NCBI RefSeq assembly: GCF_000428725.1
Contig: NZ_AUAM01000018.1
Span: 1 to 64,000, forward strand
DNA length: 64,000 bases
Direction: 5' to 3'
From: Psychromonas aquimarina ATCC BAA-1526
GTDB lineage: Bacteria; Pseudomonadota; Gammaproteobacteria; Enterobacterales; Psychromonadaceae
Shown piece by piece: positions 17,992 to 28,711 of this stretch (position 1 is its first letter; each line of letters starts with the position of its first letter). The notes under the pieces are model-generated. The model saw nothing but the letters and a program-made list of their open reading frames with translations. It was not told where the DNA came from and ran no database searches. A program made the position numbers and the translations under genes.

Positions 17992-19206
17992 TTAACCTGC
18001 AACCATATTATTAAGCTGGAGAATCGGCTCTAAGATCGCTACCACAATAAATAATACCGCCCCCGCCATGGAAATAACCAAAGCTGGTTCGAAAATACCT
18101 AAAGCAATAGTAACTTGCGACGAAAACTGCTTATCCTGATTATCAGCACAGCGTTCCAGCATATTTCCAAGCTCTCCGCTGCGCTCACCACTGGCGATCA
18201 TATGCAGCATCATAGGCGGAAACTGTTTGGTACTTTCTAAAGATCGCCCTAAACTGGCTCCCTCACGAACACGATCCGTCGCTTCACCAACCTGCTGGCG
18301 CATGTATAGATTACTCAATACCTGCCCGGCAATAGACATGGCCTCCAATAACGGTACCGCGCTGCTGTTTAAAATACTTAATGTACGTGCAAATCTTGCA
18401 GTATTAAGATCATTCGCAACACGGCCGACTACAGCTACCTTAAGCAGATAGCGGTCAAAGCGCAACTGGTTACTTTCTTTTTTAAGATACTGTTTTACAG
18501 CAAAAAAGAAGATAATAATAAAGATCAGCAGGTAGATACCGTAATCACGAAGGGCATCACTGGAAGCAATCAGAAACTGCGTTGTTCCGGGCAGATCTGC
18601 GCCCATATGTTCGAACTGACCAACAACCTGCGGTACAACTGAAGTCAGCAGGATAGTAACAACCGAAATAGCCACTAAAGTTAAAACTATCGGATAGATC
18701 ATCGCCTGCATCATTTTACTTTTCATTTCCTGACGCTGCTCAGCGTAATCTGCAAGTCTGTCTAATACTTTATCCAGATGTCCGGATTTCTCACCGGCAG
18801 CCACCATGGCACAGAACAGATTATCAAAAATAAGCGGAAAAGCGCGCATACTGTCGGCAAGGCTATGTCCTTCAAGAACGCCGCTTCGCACTGCGACAAG
18901 CATGCCTTTAATTTTTGGTTTATCACACTGCTCAACAACAGCCTGTAAACACTCTTCAATAGGAATGGCCGATGCTACCAAAGTTGATAACTGACGTGTA
19001 ACTAACGCCAGATCAGCGGTATTAATTTTACTTCTTAATAAACTGCCGCCGCTTTTTGAGGCTTTAGCGGCAACAGCTTCCACTTCAATCGGTGTTAAAC
19101 CAGAAGCACGCAGCTGCTGGCGCAGCAGGCGGGCAGAATCGGCTTCCAGCGTACCTTTCTTCTGTTTGCCTTGAGCATCAATTGCTTTGTAAAAAAACGT
19201 CGCCAC
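17992..19206 (-). CDS. gspF: Type II secretion inner-membrane platform protein F
   Basis: A 404-residue polytopic GspF with two repeated T2SSF domains (about 70-195 and 275-395) and three membrane segments (near 170, 220 and 375). Family signatures include LRQQLRASGLTPIEV, MVAAGEKSGHLDKVLDRLA and its repeat MIASGERSGELGNMLERCA. It contacts GspE and GspL. One base separates it from gspE. Confidence 0.96.
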   Translation of the reverse strand: MATFFYKAIDAQGKQKKGTLEADSARLLRQQLRASGLTPIEVEAVAAKASKSGGSLLRSKINTADLALVTRQLSTLVASAIPIEECLQAVVEQCDKPKIKGMLVAVRSGVLEGHSLADSMRAFPLIFDNLFCAMVAAGEKSGHLDKVLDRLADYAEQRQEMKSKMMQAMIYPIVLTLVAISVVTILLTSVVPQVVGQFEHMGADLPGTTQFLIASSDALRDYGIYLLIFIIIFFFAVKQYLKKESNQLRFDRYLLKVAVVGRVANDLNTARFARTLSILNSSAVPLLEAMSIAGQVLSNLYMRQQVGEATDRVREGASLGRSLESTKQFPPMMLHMIASGERSGELGNMLERCADNQDKQFSSQVTIALGIFEPALVISMAGAVLFIVVAILEPILQLNNMVAG

Positions 19207-19207
19207 C

Positions 19208-20740
19208 CTAATCCTCTCTGCTTACTCGTAAGATCTCTTCTAAAGTCGTTTTTCCGGCAAGCACTTTTGCCAGCCCGTCATCACGGATACTTGGCGTACG
19301 TTCGCGGATCAGTTTTTCAACAGCCTGCTCCCCGGCACCGGTGTGGATCAGTTCACGAACCTGATCATCAACCATAAACAGTTCATGAATACCGGTTCGT
19401 CCTTTGTAACCGCTGTTGTTACAGTTAGAACATCCGACTGCACGATAAATAATGGCATTTTCATCAGCAGTCAAACCTAAAATCTGTTTCTCTTTTTCGG
19501 TCGGCGTATGTGCCTCTTTACATTTTGGACATAATCGGCGTACCAGGCGCTGTGCGAGTACTCCCAGCAGACTGGAAGAGAGCAGGAAAGGCTCCACGCC
19601 CATATCACGTAAACGAGTCACCGCACCAACCGCGGTATTGGTATGCAGAGTGGATAATACCAGGTGACCGGTTAAACTGGCCTGCACGGCAATCTGAGCT
19701 GTTTCTAAATCTCGGATCTCACCGATCATTACTACATCCGGATCCTGACGCAGGATAGCACGCAGTCCGCGGGCAAAGGTCATATCAACTTTACTGTTTA
19801 CCTGCGTCTGACCAATACCGTCAATTGCATACTCAATCGGATCTTCAACCGTTAGAATATTGCGGTCTTTAGAGTTTATTTCCAGTAAACCGGCATAAAG
19901 AGTGGTACTTTTACCTGAACCGGTCGGTCCGGTAACCAGAATAATACCGTGAGGTTTATGCACCAGCTCACTCATAATATGATGATTCTGATCCGTCATA
20001 CCCAGCGTATCCAGATCCAGCTTAATGGCATTTTTATCCAGAAGACGTAAAACAACACGCTCGCCGTGACTTGACGGCATAGTTGAAACACGCACATCAA
20101 CGGCACGTCCGCCGATACGCAGTGAAATACGTCCATCCTGAGGAACACGTTTTTCAGCGATATCCAGCTTCGCCATAACCTTGATACGCGATACTAATAA
20201 TGCAGCCAGCTTGCGCTGCGGTTTCAGTATCTCACGTAATACACCATCGATACGGAAACGAATAATCAATGAGTTTTCAAAGGTTTCAATATGAATATCG
20301 GAAGCTTCTTCTTTAATCGCTTCACCTAACATGGCATTGATTAATTTAATAATCGGTGCATCATCTTCGGCTTCTAATAAATCTTCATCGCCCGGCAGCT
20401 CCTCTGCAAGCGTAAAGAAGTCATCACTGCCGATATCTTCCATCAGCTGCTGCGCTTCTGAAGATGACGACTGATAAGCAATCGCAACCAGGTTATCAAA
20501 ACGTTCTTTGTCAACCTGCTTTAAAGTAAACGAATGACCGATAACCCGGCGTGCTTCCAGCAGCAGTTCCGCAGCTGGAAGATTTTTGTAACAAAGCTCC
20601 GTCAGCTCTTCATCGTGAAAAACAACCATTTCATGTTTTTTAGAAAATGAAAATGGTAACTGTCCGCGCGGCGTAACCTCACTTAGTTCCGGTTCATTTA
20701 ACGGCTCAGCAGCCAGCCCCGGTTGTTCAAGTACAGTCAT
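19208..20740 (-). CDS. gspE: Type II secretion assembly ATPase E
   Basis: A 510-residue hexameric secretion ATPase driving pseudopilus growth from the cytoplasm. It has N-terminal GspL-binding domains, Walker [15 protein letters not shown] (near residue 273), the Asp box ([20 protein letters not shown]), Walker [11 protein letters not shown], His box [12 protein letters not shown], and the four-cysteine zinc domain (CPKC and CSNC). All key residues are present. Its start overlaps the gspD stop (TAATG type). Confidence 0.97.
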   Translation of the reverse strand: MTVLEQPGLAAEPLNEPELSEVTPRGQLPFSFSKKHEMVVFHDEELTELCYKNLPAAELLLEARRVIGHSFTLKQVDKERFDNLVAIAYQSSSSEAQQLMEDIGSDDFFTLAEELPGDEDLLEAEDDAPIIKLINAMLGEAIKEEASDIHIETFENSLIIRFRIDGVLREILKPQRKLAALLVSRIKVMAKLDIAEKRVPQDGRISLRIGGRAVDVRVSTMPSSHGERVVLRLLDKNAIKLDLDTLGMTDQNHHIMSELVHKPHGIILVTGPTGSGKSTTLYAGLLEINSKDRNILTVEDPIEYAIDGIGQTQVNSKVDMTFARGLRAILRQDPDVVMIGEIRDLETAQIAVQASLTGHLVLSTLHTNTAVGAVTRLRDMGVEPFLLSSSLLGVLAQRLVRRLCPKCKEAHTPTEKEKQILGLTADENAIIYRAVGCSNCNNSGYKGRTGIHELFMVDDQVRELIHTGAGEQAVEKLIRERTPSIRDDGLAKVLAGKTTLEEILRVSRED

Positions 20741-22734
20741 TACAGCTGTTCCTCTGTGCTGCTTTTAGCGGGCTTTCTATTTTCCGGATCATCCCCTAAA
20801 CCAAAATCTGCAGGCACAATTTCGTGGCTTTCCCCCCACTTAGGTAATATCGGCGGAACTGCATCCGGCATCAGATCCACACCGGATTCACGCTGTGCTT
20901 CCTGAACCGCACGAATCAGGCTGTATTTACGTGAACTGAGAGCACTCATAGTTTCATCATCACGAATAATTGAAGCACGCAGGAAAACCATCAGGTTACG
21001 TTTTTCAGTTTTATTAGCAGTTGATCTGAACAGATGTCCTAAATACGGGATATCACCCAGCAGCGGTACTTTAGAGACAGATTCTGTCACTTTGTCATCA
21101 ATTAATCCGCCGATCACAATGGTTTCACCGGATTTAGCTAATACCGTTGTTTTTACCGAGCGAGTGGAAAATACGACATCAGCCGCATCAGTATCAGGTT
21201 TAACACTGGATACTTCCTGCTCAATAACCAGCTGCACTGCATCTCCCTCATTGATCTGCGGTGTGACTTTTAGCTTAATACCAACTTCTTTACGTTCAAT
21301 TGTCTGGTAAGGGTTGTCATTATTTGAACCTGTTGCAGATCCTGTTATAACCGGAACCTCATCACCAACCATAAAGTTCGCTTCCTGATTATCCAAAGTG
21401 GTGACACTTGGTGTTGATAGAATATTTGAGCCGCTGCTGGTATTAACTGCCTGTAAAACAGCCCCCCAGTCGCTGCCGATATAACCAAATGCCGCACCCG
21501 ATATTTTTGCGATTGCACTAGCGGCATTGTCATCACTTTCACCCGCTGCAATAAGATCACCGGTGCTAGCTCCATTCCCAGCGAATTGTGTACCGCCGTA
21601 AGGGGTACCGAACTGTACATTAAGATTAATACCGTCGCCTTCTGTTACTTCAACAATAATTGCTTCAACTAATACCTGTGCGCGGCGGATATCCAGCTGG
21701 CGGATAATAGACTCCAGTGACGACATTAATGCCGGCTGCGCAGAAACAACAATAGAATTGGTACCTTCATGCGCTTCAATACTCAAATCTGACGAAGATG
21801 ATTTACTTTTTTTACCGTCGGAAGATTTAGCAATGCTTTTACTAACTCCCTGCAGAACACCGACTAGATCTTCAGCTTTAGCATATTTAAGGTAAAACAC
21901 GCGTGTATTACCGTTATTCTGCAGTTCTTTATCCAATGATTTAACTAAATCAACGATACGCGCACGCGTTTTCGGTTCACCGCTGATAATTATTGAGTTA
22001 GTCCGTTCGTCAGCAACCAGGCGCGGCTTTAAAATGCTTGGCGTGGTATTTTTTGAGCCGCTGGCCGGTTTTTGAATGGTATCGATAATCTTAACCATCT
22101 CCAATGCACTGGCAAACTCCAGCTTAACAATATCAACTTCCTGATCTCCGGCTTTATCCACACGGTGAATAATCTGTACCAGACGGTTTACAACCGCTGC
22201 ACGCCCGGTGATCATAATGACATTAGACGGATCATAATGAACCACATTACCGCCGCCGGCATTATCATTTAACTGGCGTAATAGAGGAGCTAATTCTCTC
22301 ACCGAGACATTGGTAACAGGTACAACCCGGGTGACCATCTCGTCACCGGAATATATTTCACCGTCATCAACAACCGGAATTGCTGAAACTTTGGCATCTT
22401 TGGCTTTGATGACTTTAATAATGCCGTTATCCATCTCAACAATCGCAAAGCCGTACACTTCTAATACATTTAAAAAGAACTGGTAATACTGTTTTTCAGT
22501 TAACAGATCATAGCTGCGGACGTTGATACTGCCCCGCACAGCAGGATCTAAAATGATGGTTTTATTTAAGTTTTTACCGACAATATTAACAAATTCATTA
22601 ATATCAGCATTTTTAAAGCTCGCAGAATACTCAGTAGCAGAGACCTGCCCGACACTTGCGGTCTGAATTACTAAAGCAAGTAAAGATAAGCTTAATAATT
22701 TACCAAGTCTGTTATTCATCCCGAAAAATCTCAT
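20740..22734 (-). CDS. gspD: Type II secretion secretin D
   Basis: A 664-residue outer-membrane secretin. A signal peptide (cleaved near SVGQVSA) is followed by N0 ([20 protein letters not shown]), N1-N3 ring domains and the C-terminal secretin barrel with [17 protein letters not shown] Ser/Lys-rich stretch ([13 protein letters not shown]) lies in the N3 loop. The last 40 or so residues form an S-domain-like tail that would bind a pilotin, but no gspS is adjacent. Confidence 0.97.
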   Translation of the reverse strand: MRFFGMNNRLGKLLSLSLLALVIQTASVGQVSATEYSASFKNADINEFVNIVGKNLNKTIILDPAVRGSINVRSYDLLTEKQYYQFFLNVLEVYGFAIVEMDNGIIKVIKAKDAKVSAIPVVDDGEIYSGDEMVTRVVPVTNVSVRELAPLLRQLNDNAGGGNVVHYDPSNVIMITGRAAVVNRLVQIIHRVDKAGDQEVDIVKLEFASALEMVKIIDTIQKPASGSKNTTPSILKPRLVADERTNSIIISGEPKTRARIVDLVKSLDKELQNNGNTRVFYLKYAKAEDLVGVLQGVSKSIAKSSDGKKSKSSSSDLSIEAHEGTNSIVVSAQPALMSSLESIIRQLDIRRAQVLVEAIIVEVTEGDGINLNVQFGTPYGGTQFAGNGASTGDLIAAGESDDNAASAIAKISGAAFGYIGSDWGAVLQAVNTSSGSNILSTPSVTTLDNQEANFMVGDEVPVITGSATGSNNDNPYQTIERKEVGIKLKVTPQINEGDAVQLVIEQEVSSVKPDTDAADVVFSTRSVKTTVLAKSGETIVIGGLIDDKVTESVSKVPLLGDIPYLGHLFRSTANKTEKRNLMVFLRASIIRDDETMSALSSRKYSLIRAVQEAQRESGVDLMPDAVPPILPKWGESHEIVPADFGLGDDPENRKPAKSSTEEQL

Positions 22735-22820
22735 TTATTCTAAAACTCCAAATTATTACTTTTATTACAGGTAAATTATTTTAAAAAACTATCTAAAATA
22801 ATAGCACCTAATTCTTTCTA

Positions 22821-23741
22821 CTATGGAATACTGAAATACAATTCATGCAGCTGCCCGTTACGATCGACCGTTAAGCTTATTTCCGTCATCGTTGGAAACT
22901 CTTTCATTAATGAAAGAGTCTGCTGCGTATCAGTTAAATCAATACCGTTTAACTCAATCGCCAGATCTCCATTTTTCAATCCGGCCTGTTCAAATAACGA
23001 ACGGTCTCTGCCCGGCCTAACTCGGTAGCCCTTTATCTGATTATCTTCACGAACAGGTGAAATACCAATAAAATCAGTTAGTTTACCAGGGTCTTTTAAT
23101 AATGCCTTGCGGTCTAAGTTAACCTTTTGTGCTTTTTTCGGACGCTTGGAAGGTTTTTTGGCTTTTAAAGAAGCAAGGCTTTTTGACTCATGAGCTTTAA
23201 CCTTACGAGCCGACTCCTCAACACCGTCGAGCATTAGTGTCTGATACACACCTCTAACATCAAGAATAATACGGTCTTCATAGACATCATAAATTTTTGC
23301 ATTAGTCCCTTTTATTTCGGACGCAATAAAGTAACTATCCTGCTTTCCCTGATAAACAATAATTGCACTAGATTCAGAGGGGTCTGTGGCGGCAACAACG
23401 CCCACCAGTTTTAAAGCTAACTTGGTTTTCGGCGCTTCCATCAGAGATGTTAAATCCTGCTGTGCTGCTGACTTCTCTTGAGCCTGGATTTTATCCTTTT
23501 CAGCTTGTTCTGCAGCTGTAAGCTTTTTCGTTTCACCAAAAAGATGCTGCTCTTGTAATTCTTTTGTCTCTATCTTGCGGGACATATCAACAGCACTGAC
23601 CGGAGGCGCCTCCCACTGGTAATCCGACTCGTCGGCGGGCAGTAGAGACCAGGTCAGTACAGCAAACTGATATGTTAATAAAGCCCCCACCGCAGTTAAG
23701 GCTATCGCGGAGGATTTTTGTAAAAATATTGATAAAAACAC
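22821..23741 (-). CDS. gspC: Type II secretion protein C
   Basis: A 306-residue GspC. One membrane helix near the N terminus (about 8-32), the periplasmic homology region (LALKLVGVVAATDP onward, about 110-175), a basic linker and a C-terminal PDZ domain (about 220-300) that connects to the secretin and helps select substrates. The start is a GTG at 23741 with AGGG eight bases before it. It is the first gene of the operon. Confidence 0.94.
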   Translation of the reverse strand: MFLSIFLQKSSAIALTAVGALLTYQFAVLTWSLLPADESDYQWEAPPVSAVDMSRKIETKELQEQHLFGETKKLTAAEQAEKDKIQAQEKSAAQQDLTSLMEAPKTKLALKLVGVVAATDPSESSAIIVYQGKQDSYFIASEIKGTNAKIYDVYEDRIILDVRGVYQTLMLDGVEESARKVKAHESKSLASLKAKKPSKRPKKAQKVNLDRKALLKDPGKLTDFIGISPVREDNQIKGYRVRPGRDRSLFEQAGLKNGDLAIELNGIDLTDTQQTLSLMKEFPTMTEISLTVDRNGQLHELYFSIP

Positions 23742-24159
23742 AAATAATACCCTGTTGAATTTCGAATTATCAGCATGTCGAATGCACTACTTTAGTAGTA
23801 TGCTGTTAAATTAACATTAAGGCTTTATCTAAGCCAGTTCACTTCTATTTGTTTTTGTAAAATAATAATAAAAACACAAGCAGTATTTTTGTGAATCTTT
23901 AATAGTTACTGCTTAATTTTCAATCATCAGCCTGCCTGATATTTACAGTATGCAGATAAAATAGGCGAGGATGCTACCCCAGCCGGTCTCAGGCGACAAC
24001 AAACTAACAGCAATAATGAGATCCAGTAAAGTTAATAAGCTTAATTTTTCTTAAATAAAGTATTCGTGCTGTTAATTTTAGCTTACTATCATAAAAAATG
24101 AGTTAGAGGCAAAGACGAATTTGTTATACTGCTCTTTCCAGTAACAGAAGGCTGAAAAA
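23742..24159. promoter_or_regulatory. Divergent promoter region of gspC and hslR
   Basis: A 418-bp AT-rich spacer. It should hold the start of the gsp operon (minus) and of hslR (plus; a -10-like ttatact at 24124). A hairpin at 23771-23805 (cagcat / atgctg outer arms, actact / agtagt inner arms) lies in the presumed gspC leader. No regulator site recognised. Confidence 0.45.
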
Positions 24160-24564
24160 ATGGCTGAAAAAAAAATCCGCCTGGATAAATGGTTATGGGC
24201 TGCACGTTTTTATAAAACACGCAGTATTGCACGCGACATGATTCAGGGCGGCAAAGTTCATTATAACGGACAGCGCGGCAAGGCAAGTAAAAGTGTCGAA
24301 CTCGGCGCATTATTATCGATCCGTCAGGGCGATGTAATTAAACAGGTTACCATTGAGGTATTATCGGATCAGCGCCACGGTGCACCAATTGCAGAAACCC
24401 TGTATCAGGAAACGCCTGAAAGTATCAGCAAGCGCGAGCAGTACCAGACTTTGCGTAAATTAAGCCTGCAGAACGCCCCGCATCCTGACCGCAAGCCGAA
24501 TAAAAAACAGCGGCGTGAACTAATTCAGGCAAAGGTACAGCGTAACACAGCCAAATACGATTAA
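24160..24564 (+). CDS. hslR: Heat shock protein 15 (S4-domain ribosome rescue factor)
   Basis: A 134-residue Hsp15. The S4 RNA-binding domain opens the protein (KIRLDKWLWAARFYKTRSIA, then GGKVHYNGQR). Hsp15 binds 50S subunits carrying a stalled nascent chain and helps recycle them. The C-terminal tail is basic and helical (NKKQRRELIQAKVQRNTAKYD). The tail sequence is repeated twice more downstream. hslO follows on the same strand, an arrangement known from other gammaproteobacteria. Confidence 0.95.
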   Translation: MAEKKIRLDKWLWAARFYKTRSIARDMIQGGKVHYNGQRGKASKSVELGALLSIRQGDVIKQVTIEVLSDQRHGAPIAETLYQETPESISKREQYQTLRKLSLQNAPHPDRKPNKKQRRELIQAKVQRNTAKYD

Positions 24565-24747
24565 AATAAGATCTGAATATGGACTGCAGTATGAATAAAA
24601 AGCCCTGCGTCAATGCAGATCTAATAAACAGCGGCGTGAACTAATTCAGGCAAAGGTACAGCGCAACACAGCCAAATACGATTAAAATAAGATCTGAATA
24701 TGAACTGCAGTATGAATAAAAAGCCCTGCGTCAATGCAGATCGCAAA
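24506..24747 (+). repeat. 121-bp tandem duplication of the hslR 3' end and its spacer
   Basis: The segment starting in the last codons of hslR (cagcggcgtgaactaattca) and running through the spacer is repeated once with a 121-bp period. The two copies differ at only a few positions, so the duplication is recent. Both copies contain a short ATG frame, MNKKPCVNAD, at 24591 and 24712; the second runs on into the diverged hslR tail. Confidence 0.9.
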
Positions 24748-24816
24748 GAGAGCAATAAACAGCGGCGTGAACTAATTCAGGCAAAGGCACTGCGTAACAC
24801 GGCCCAATACGATTAG
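24733..24816 (+). pseudogene. Diverged relic of the hslR 3' end
   Basis: Codes NADRKESNKQRRELIQ then AKALRNTAQYD and stop (24814-24816), homologous to the HslR end DRKPNKKQRRELIQAK, VQRNTAKYD. Differences include a two-codon change, gta cag to gca ctg, aca to acg, aaa to caa, and taa to tag. It is clearly older than the 121-bp duplication beside it. With the ATG at 24712 it could be read as a 34-residue basic peptide, without a ribosome site. Confidence 0.75.
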
Positions 24817-24927
24817 CCGACGGTCAAAAATAAGCGAAGATCACGGCAACCAGACAATACAGAAACAACAGCCAAAGGCACTGCGCAGTAACGCAGACCA
24901 CATAATTTAACTAAGAGTAAAAACACC

Positions 24928-25788
24928 ATGACTGACCAGCTACAACGCTTTATTTTTGACGATTATCAAATTCGCGGAGAAATTGTACAGGCACATAACA
25001 GCTTCCATGAAATCATCAAAAATCATGATTACACCACTGAAGTCAATAATGTTATGGGTGAATTATTAATCGCAACCAGCTTATTAACTGCAACGTTAAA
25101 ATTTGAAGGCAAAATTGCAGTACAGCTTCAGGGTGACGGCCCCCTAAATCTGGCAGTGATTAATGCCAATCAGGATTTACAACTGCGCGGTACCGCACGT
25201 GTTGAGGGTGAAACGGCAGGACTTACATTTAAACAGCTAGTTGGTAAAGGTCATCTGATGATTACCATCACCCCGGATAACGGTGAACGTTACCAGGGTG
25301 TTATTGCAATAGAAAAGGATTCGCTCAGTGAATGTTTAGAAGATTATTTTGAGCAGTCAGAGCAGTTAGCTACACGCATTATTTTACATGCCGGGAGCAG
25401 GGACAAAACCTTAGCAGCCGGTTTATTATTACAGACATTACCAGCGGCAGATGAAAATCACGAAGAAGACTTTCATCATGTTTGTGCTTTAGCATCAACA
25501 ATTAAAGAAGATGAATTATATTCATTAGAGCGCGATGAACTACTGTATCGCCTCTACCACCAGGAAAAGGTACGTTTGTTTGAAGCTCAGCAGATCAGCT
25601 TCAAATGCAGCTGTTCAAAGGAGCGCTGTTTAACTTCGCTTGCTTCAATCACTCAGCAGGAAATTTTAGGTCTATTACAGGAACGCGGCGCTATCGACAT
25701 GCATTGTGAGTACTGCGCAAGCGATTATCACTTTGAAATTGATGATCTGAAAATACTGCTGGATGATCAGCACCACACTCAGCATTAA
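24928..25788 (+). CDS. hslO: Hsp33, redox-regulated chaperonin
   Basis: A 286-residue Hsp33. It is a holdase switched on when the C-terminal zinc cysteines are oxidised. The four ligands are seen as FKCSCSKE and MHCEYCASDYHF near residues 230-268. The N-terminal substrate domain opens with LQRFIFDDYQIRGEIVQ. It follows hslR after the repeat-filled spacer and ends at its own terminator. Confidence 0.97.
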   Translation: MTDQLQRFIFDDYQIRGEIVQAHNSFHEIIKNHDYTTEVNNVMGELLIATSLLTATLKFEGKIAVQLQGDGPLNLAVINANQDLQLRGTARVEGETAGLTFKQLVGKGHLMITITPDNGERYQGVIAIEKDSLSECLEDYFEQSEQLATRIILHAGSRDKTLAAGLLLQTLPAADENHEEDFHHVCALASTIKEDELYSLERDELLYRLYHQEKVRLFEAQQISFKCSCSKERCLTSLASITQQEILGLLQERGAIDMHCEYCASDYHFEIDDLKILLDDQHHTQH

Positions 25789-25830
25789 CAAAATACGTAA
25801 TAAAATACACAAAAAAATAACAAGAAACGT

Positions 25831-25868
25831 AGAGCCTTCACATTCCTGATGTAAAGGCTCTGTTTTTT
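25831..25868 (+). terminator. Rho-independent terminator of hslO
   Basis: Stem agagccttcacat / atgtaaaggctct (one mismatch) followed by GTTTTTTT. Confidence 0.9.
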
Positions 25869-25992
25869 TAACTTTTATTTCATAATTTGAGCTAGATCTC
25901 CCACAACTTCTTCCATTTCCCCTACTCTGAAGACTGAAATTTTATCTAATACTTAATCAATGAAATTTCAACCACTTAAGAGGAACTGATAT

Positions 25993-27624
25993 ATGACACT
26001 AGCGAAATCACTATCCACTGATGAGTTAAGAAAATATGGCATCACAGGCGTTTCTGAAGTTGTGTACAACCCGAGTTATGACACACTCTTTGCTGAAGAG
26101 ATGTCCCCTGACTTAGAGGGTTTTGAAAAAGGCGTTCTCACCTCCAACGGCACTGTTGCCGTTGATACAGGTATATTTACCGGCCGCTCTCCCAAAGATA
26201 AATACATTGTTAAAGATGATACAACCCGCGATACCATCTGGTGGGCCGACCAGGGTAAAAACGATAATAAATCTATCGATCAGACGACCTGGGTTCATTT
26301 AAAAGATCTGGTTACCGAAGAGCTGTCCGGCAAACGCCTGTTTGTTGTTGATGCGTTTTGCGGTACCAATGAAAGCACTCGTTTAAAAGTTCGCTTTATT
26401 ATGGAAGTTGCCTGGCAGGCACACTTTGTAACTAACATGTTCCTCCGTCCAACTGATGATGAACTAGTTGATTTTGAACCTGATTTTGTTGTAATGAACG
26501 GTTCTAAAACCACTAATCCGGACTGGCGGGCGCAAGGTTTAAATTCTGAAAACTTTGTTGCTTTTAACCTTACTGAAAAAGTGCAGGTGATCGGCGGTAC
26601 CTGGTACGGCGGCGAAATGAAGAAAGGTTTATTCTCAGTGATGAACTACCTGCTTCCTCTGAACGGCATGGCATCAATGCACTGTTCAGCAAACATGGGT
26701 GAAGACGGTGACACGGCTATTTTCTTCGGCCTGTCCGGTACGGGTAAAACGACTCTGTCAACGGACTCCAAACGTGCTCTGATTGGTGATGATGAACACG
26801 GCTGGGATGATGACGGTATATTTAACTTTGAGGGAGGCTGTTACGCAAAAACTATCCGTCTGAGCGCCGAAGCTGAGCCTGATATTTTCCGTGCGATTAG
26901 ACATGATGCACTGCTGGAAAATGTGGTGACAGACGCAGACGGTGTTGTTGACTACCACGATGCCAGCAAAACTGAAAATGCGCGTGTTTCCTATCCGATC
27001 CACCATATTGATAATATTGTAAAACCGGTCTCTAAAGGCGGTCATGCACAAAAAGTGATCTTCTTAACTGCGGATGCATTTGGTGTTTTACCACCGGTTT
27101 CTAAGCTGACTAAAGCGCAGACGCAGTACCACTTCCTGTCGGGCTTTACCGCGAAGCTTGCCGGAACAGAGCGCGGTATTACAGAGCCTACACCAACTTT
27201 CTCTGCATGTTTCGGGGCGGCTTTCTTAACGCTGCATCCGACACAATATGCTGAGCAGTTAGTAAAACGCATGGAAGCCTGCGGGGCAGAAGCTTATCTG
27301 GTAAATACCGGCTGGAACGGCTCAGGAAAACGTATCTCAATTCAGGATACACGCGGCATTATTGACGCGATCTTAGACGGATCAATTGAAAATGCGCAGA
27401 CTAAGCAGGTTCCATACTTTAATTTGGAAGTGCCCTTAGCATTACCTGGTGTTGACAGTAACATTCTAGATCCGCGCGATACTTACGCATCAGCGTCGGA
27501 ATGGGAAACTAAAGCTGAAGAGTTAGCGACTCTGTTTATCAATAACTTTGAACGTTACACTGATAAAGAAGAAGGTCAGGCACTGGTATCTGCCGGACCG
27601 CAGTTAGCAGTAGAAACAGCTTAA
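25993..27624 (+). CDS. pckA: Phosphoenolpyruvate carboxykinase (ATP)
   Basis: A 543-residue ATP-dependent PEP carboxykinase that turns oxaloacetate into PEP for gluconeogenesis. The PEPCK kinase-1a loop [11 protein letters not shown] (near residue 248), the metal-binding DDEHGWDD and the oxaloacetate-binding [11 protein letters not shown] are present. Length is standard. AGAGGA ribosome site before the ATG. Monocistronic, ended by a hairpin. Confidence 0.98.
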   Translation: MTLAKSLSTDELRKYGITGVSEVVYNPSYDTLFAEEMSPDLEGFEKGVLTSNGTVAVDTGIFTGRSPKDKYIVKDDTTRDTIWWADQGKNDNKSIDQTTWVHLKDLVTEELSGKRLFVVDAFCGTNESTRLKVRFIMEVAWQAHFVTNMFLRPTDDELVDFEPDFVVMNGSKTTNPDWRAQGLNSENFVAFNLTEKVQVIGGTWYGGEMKKGLFSVMNYLLPLNGMASMHCSANMGEDGDTAIFFGLSGTGKTTLSTDSKRALIGDDEHGWDDDGIFNFEGGCYAKTIRLSAEAEPDIFRAIRHDALLENVVTDADGVVDYHDASKTENARVSYPIHHIDNIVKPVSKGGHAQKVIFLTADAFGVLPPVSKLTKAQTQYHFLSGFTAKLAGTERGITEPTPTFSACFGAAFLTLHPTQYAEQLVKRMEACGAEAYLVNTGWNGSGKRISIQDTRGIIDAILDGSIENAQTKQVPYFNLEVPLALPGVDSNILDPRDTYASASEWETKAEELATLFINNFERYTDKEEGQALVSAGPQLAVETA

Positions 27625-27656
27625 CTGAACAGCTTATTTAATTAAGTAGGCAAAAT

Positions 27657-27690
27657 AAAACCGTAGAAGCGCATGCTTCTGCGGTTTTTT
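27657..27690. terminator. Bidirectional terminator of pckA and the EamA gene
   Basis: Stem aaaaccg-agaagc / gcttct-cggtttt with T runs on both sides, between convergent genes. Confidence 0.9.
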
Positions 27691-27693
27691 GTT

Positions 27694-28605
27694 TTAATCT
27701 CTTTTTTTCTGGCCGGAAAGAGAAGCATAAAGCGTCACCAGCACTATCAGCAAAGCACCTAGATACTGATACCAAAGCAGAGCCTCTCCTAAAAATATCA
27801 TCGCAAATAATATACCGAATAAAGGCTCAGAACCCATTAATACCGAGACATTGCTTGCCGAGGTCTTAGAAAGTGCATAATTTTGTGCAAAAAAAGCAAA
27901 GATAGTACAAAACAAAACCAGATAAAGCGTTAACCACCAGAACTGTGGATCATTTGGTAATTCAGGAATACCTCCGTTATTAGACAACAGCAGCACAAAT
28001 AAAGCACCAAAACCGATAATCCCAGACTGCAGCATAGTTAAACTAAGCGTCGACAGCCCCCTGCCCTGCATCAGTTTTTTGGTGTAAACCACCATAAAGG
28101 CACGCAGAACAGCAGCCGTTAAAATCAGCATATCTCCTTTATTAAAACTTAAGCTGAATCCGGCTTTTACCGTCAGTAGAAGCACACCGCTAAAAGCCAG
28201 AACACATAAAGCAAACAGCTGCCTGCCGGGCCTGCTTTTAAAAGCAAACCATTCAACAAAGGGCGTAATAATCACACAAAGACTGACTAAAACCACTGCG
28301 TTAGAGGCGCTGGTATTTAACACTCCGAATGCTTCAGCAGTGAATATTAACAGCAGCAGAATGCCGCTGGGCACAGCAATCCAGGCATCCTGTGTCTTTC
28401 CTTTTTTGTAGTCACTAATAAAAACAGGTAATAACAGTACAAACGTGAGCAGAAAACGGACTGTCAGAAAAGCCGTAACAGAAATAAAGGCGAGTGCCTG
28501 TTTACTGACACCGTAGCTTGTTCCCCAGAACAGCGCGACTAAAATCAGCATCAGCTCGGCTTTGGGCAGACGGACAAACTGTTGCGGTAGATAAAGTGAC
28601 TTCAT
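27694..28605 (-). CDS. EamA/DMT-family transporter
   Basis: A 303-residue inner-membrane protein with about ten membrane helices in two EamA repeats (ALFWGTSYGVSKQAL and SLTMLQSGIIGFGALF onward). Such proteins usually export metabolites or amino acids. The open frame is longer, but the start at 28605 (MKSLYLPQQF) has GAGGA before it and keeps the gene clear of the divergent LysR gene. The LysR neighbour probably controls it. The substrate is unknown. Confidence 0.85.
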   Translation of the reverse strand: MKSLYLPQQFVRLPKAELMLILVALFWGTSYGVSKQALAFISVTAFLTVRFLLTFVLLLPVFISDYKKGKTQDAWIAVPSGILLLLIFTAEAFGVLNTSASNAVVLVSLCVIITPFVEWFAFKSRPGRQLFALCVLAFSGVLLLTVKAGFSLSFNKGDMLILTAAVLRAFMVVYTKKLMQGRGLSTLSLTMLQSGIIGFGALFVLLLSNNGGIPELPNDPQFWWLTLYLVLFCTIFAFFAQNYALSKTSASNVSVLMGSEPLFGILFAMIFLGEALLWYQYLGALLIVLVTLYASLSGQKKRD

Positions 28606-28711
28606 TTTTTTCCTCAGCGGTAGATAGTGACAGCAGTAGTAACTGTTTTTATATGCTAATTCATATAACATTGGTTGATAATAGACAGATTTGTAATAGG
28701 ACTTATTCCCA

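Noticed and set aside
27600-27635. Repeated aacagctta word around the pckA stop as a gene-end echo
   Set aside because: Only nine bases with a 13-bp shift; could easily be chance.
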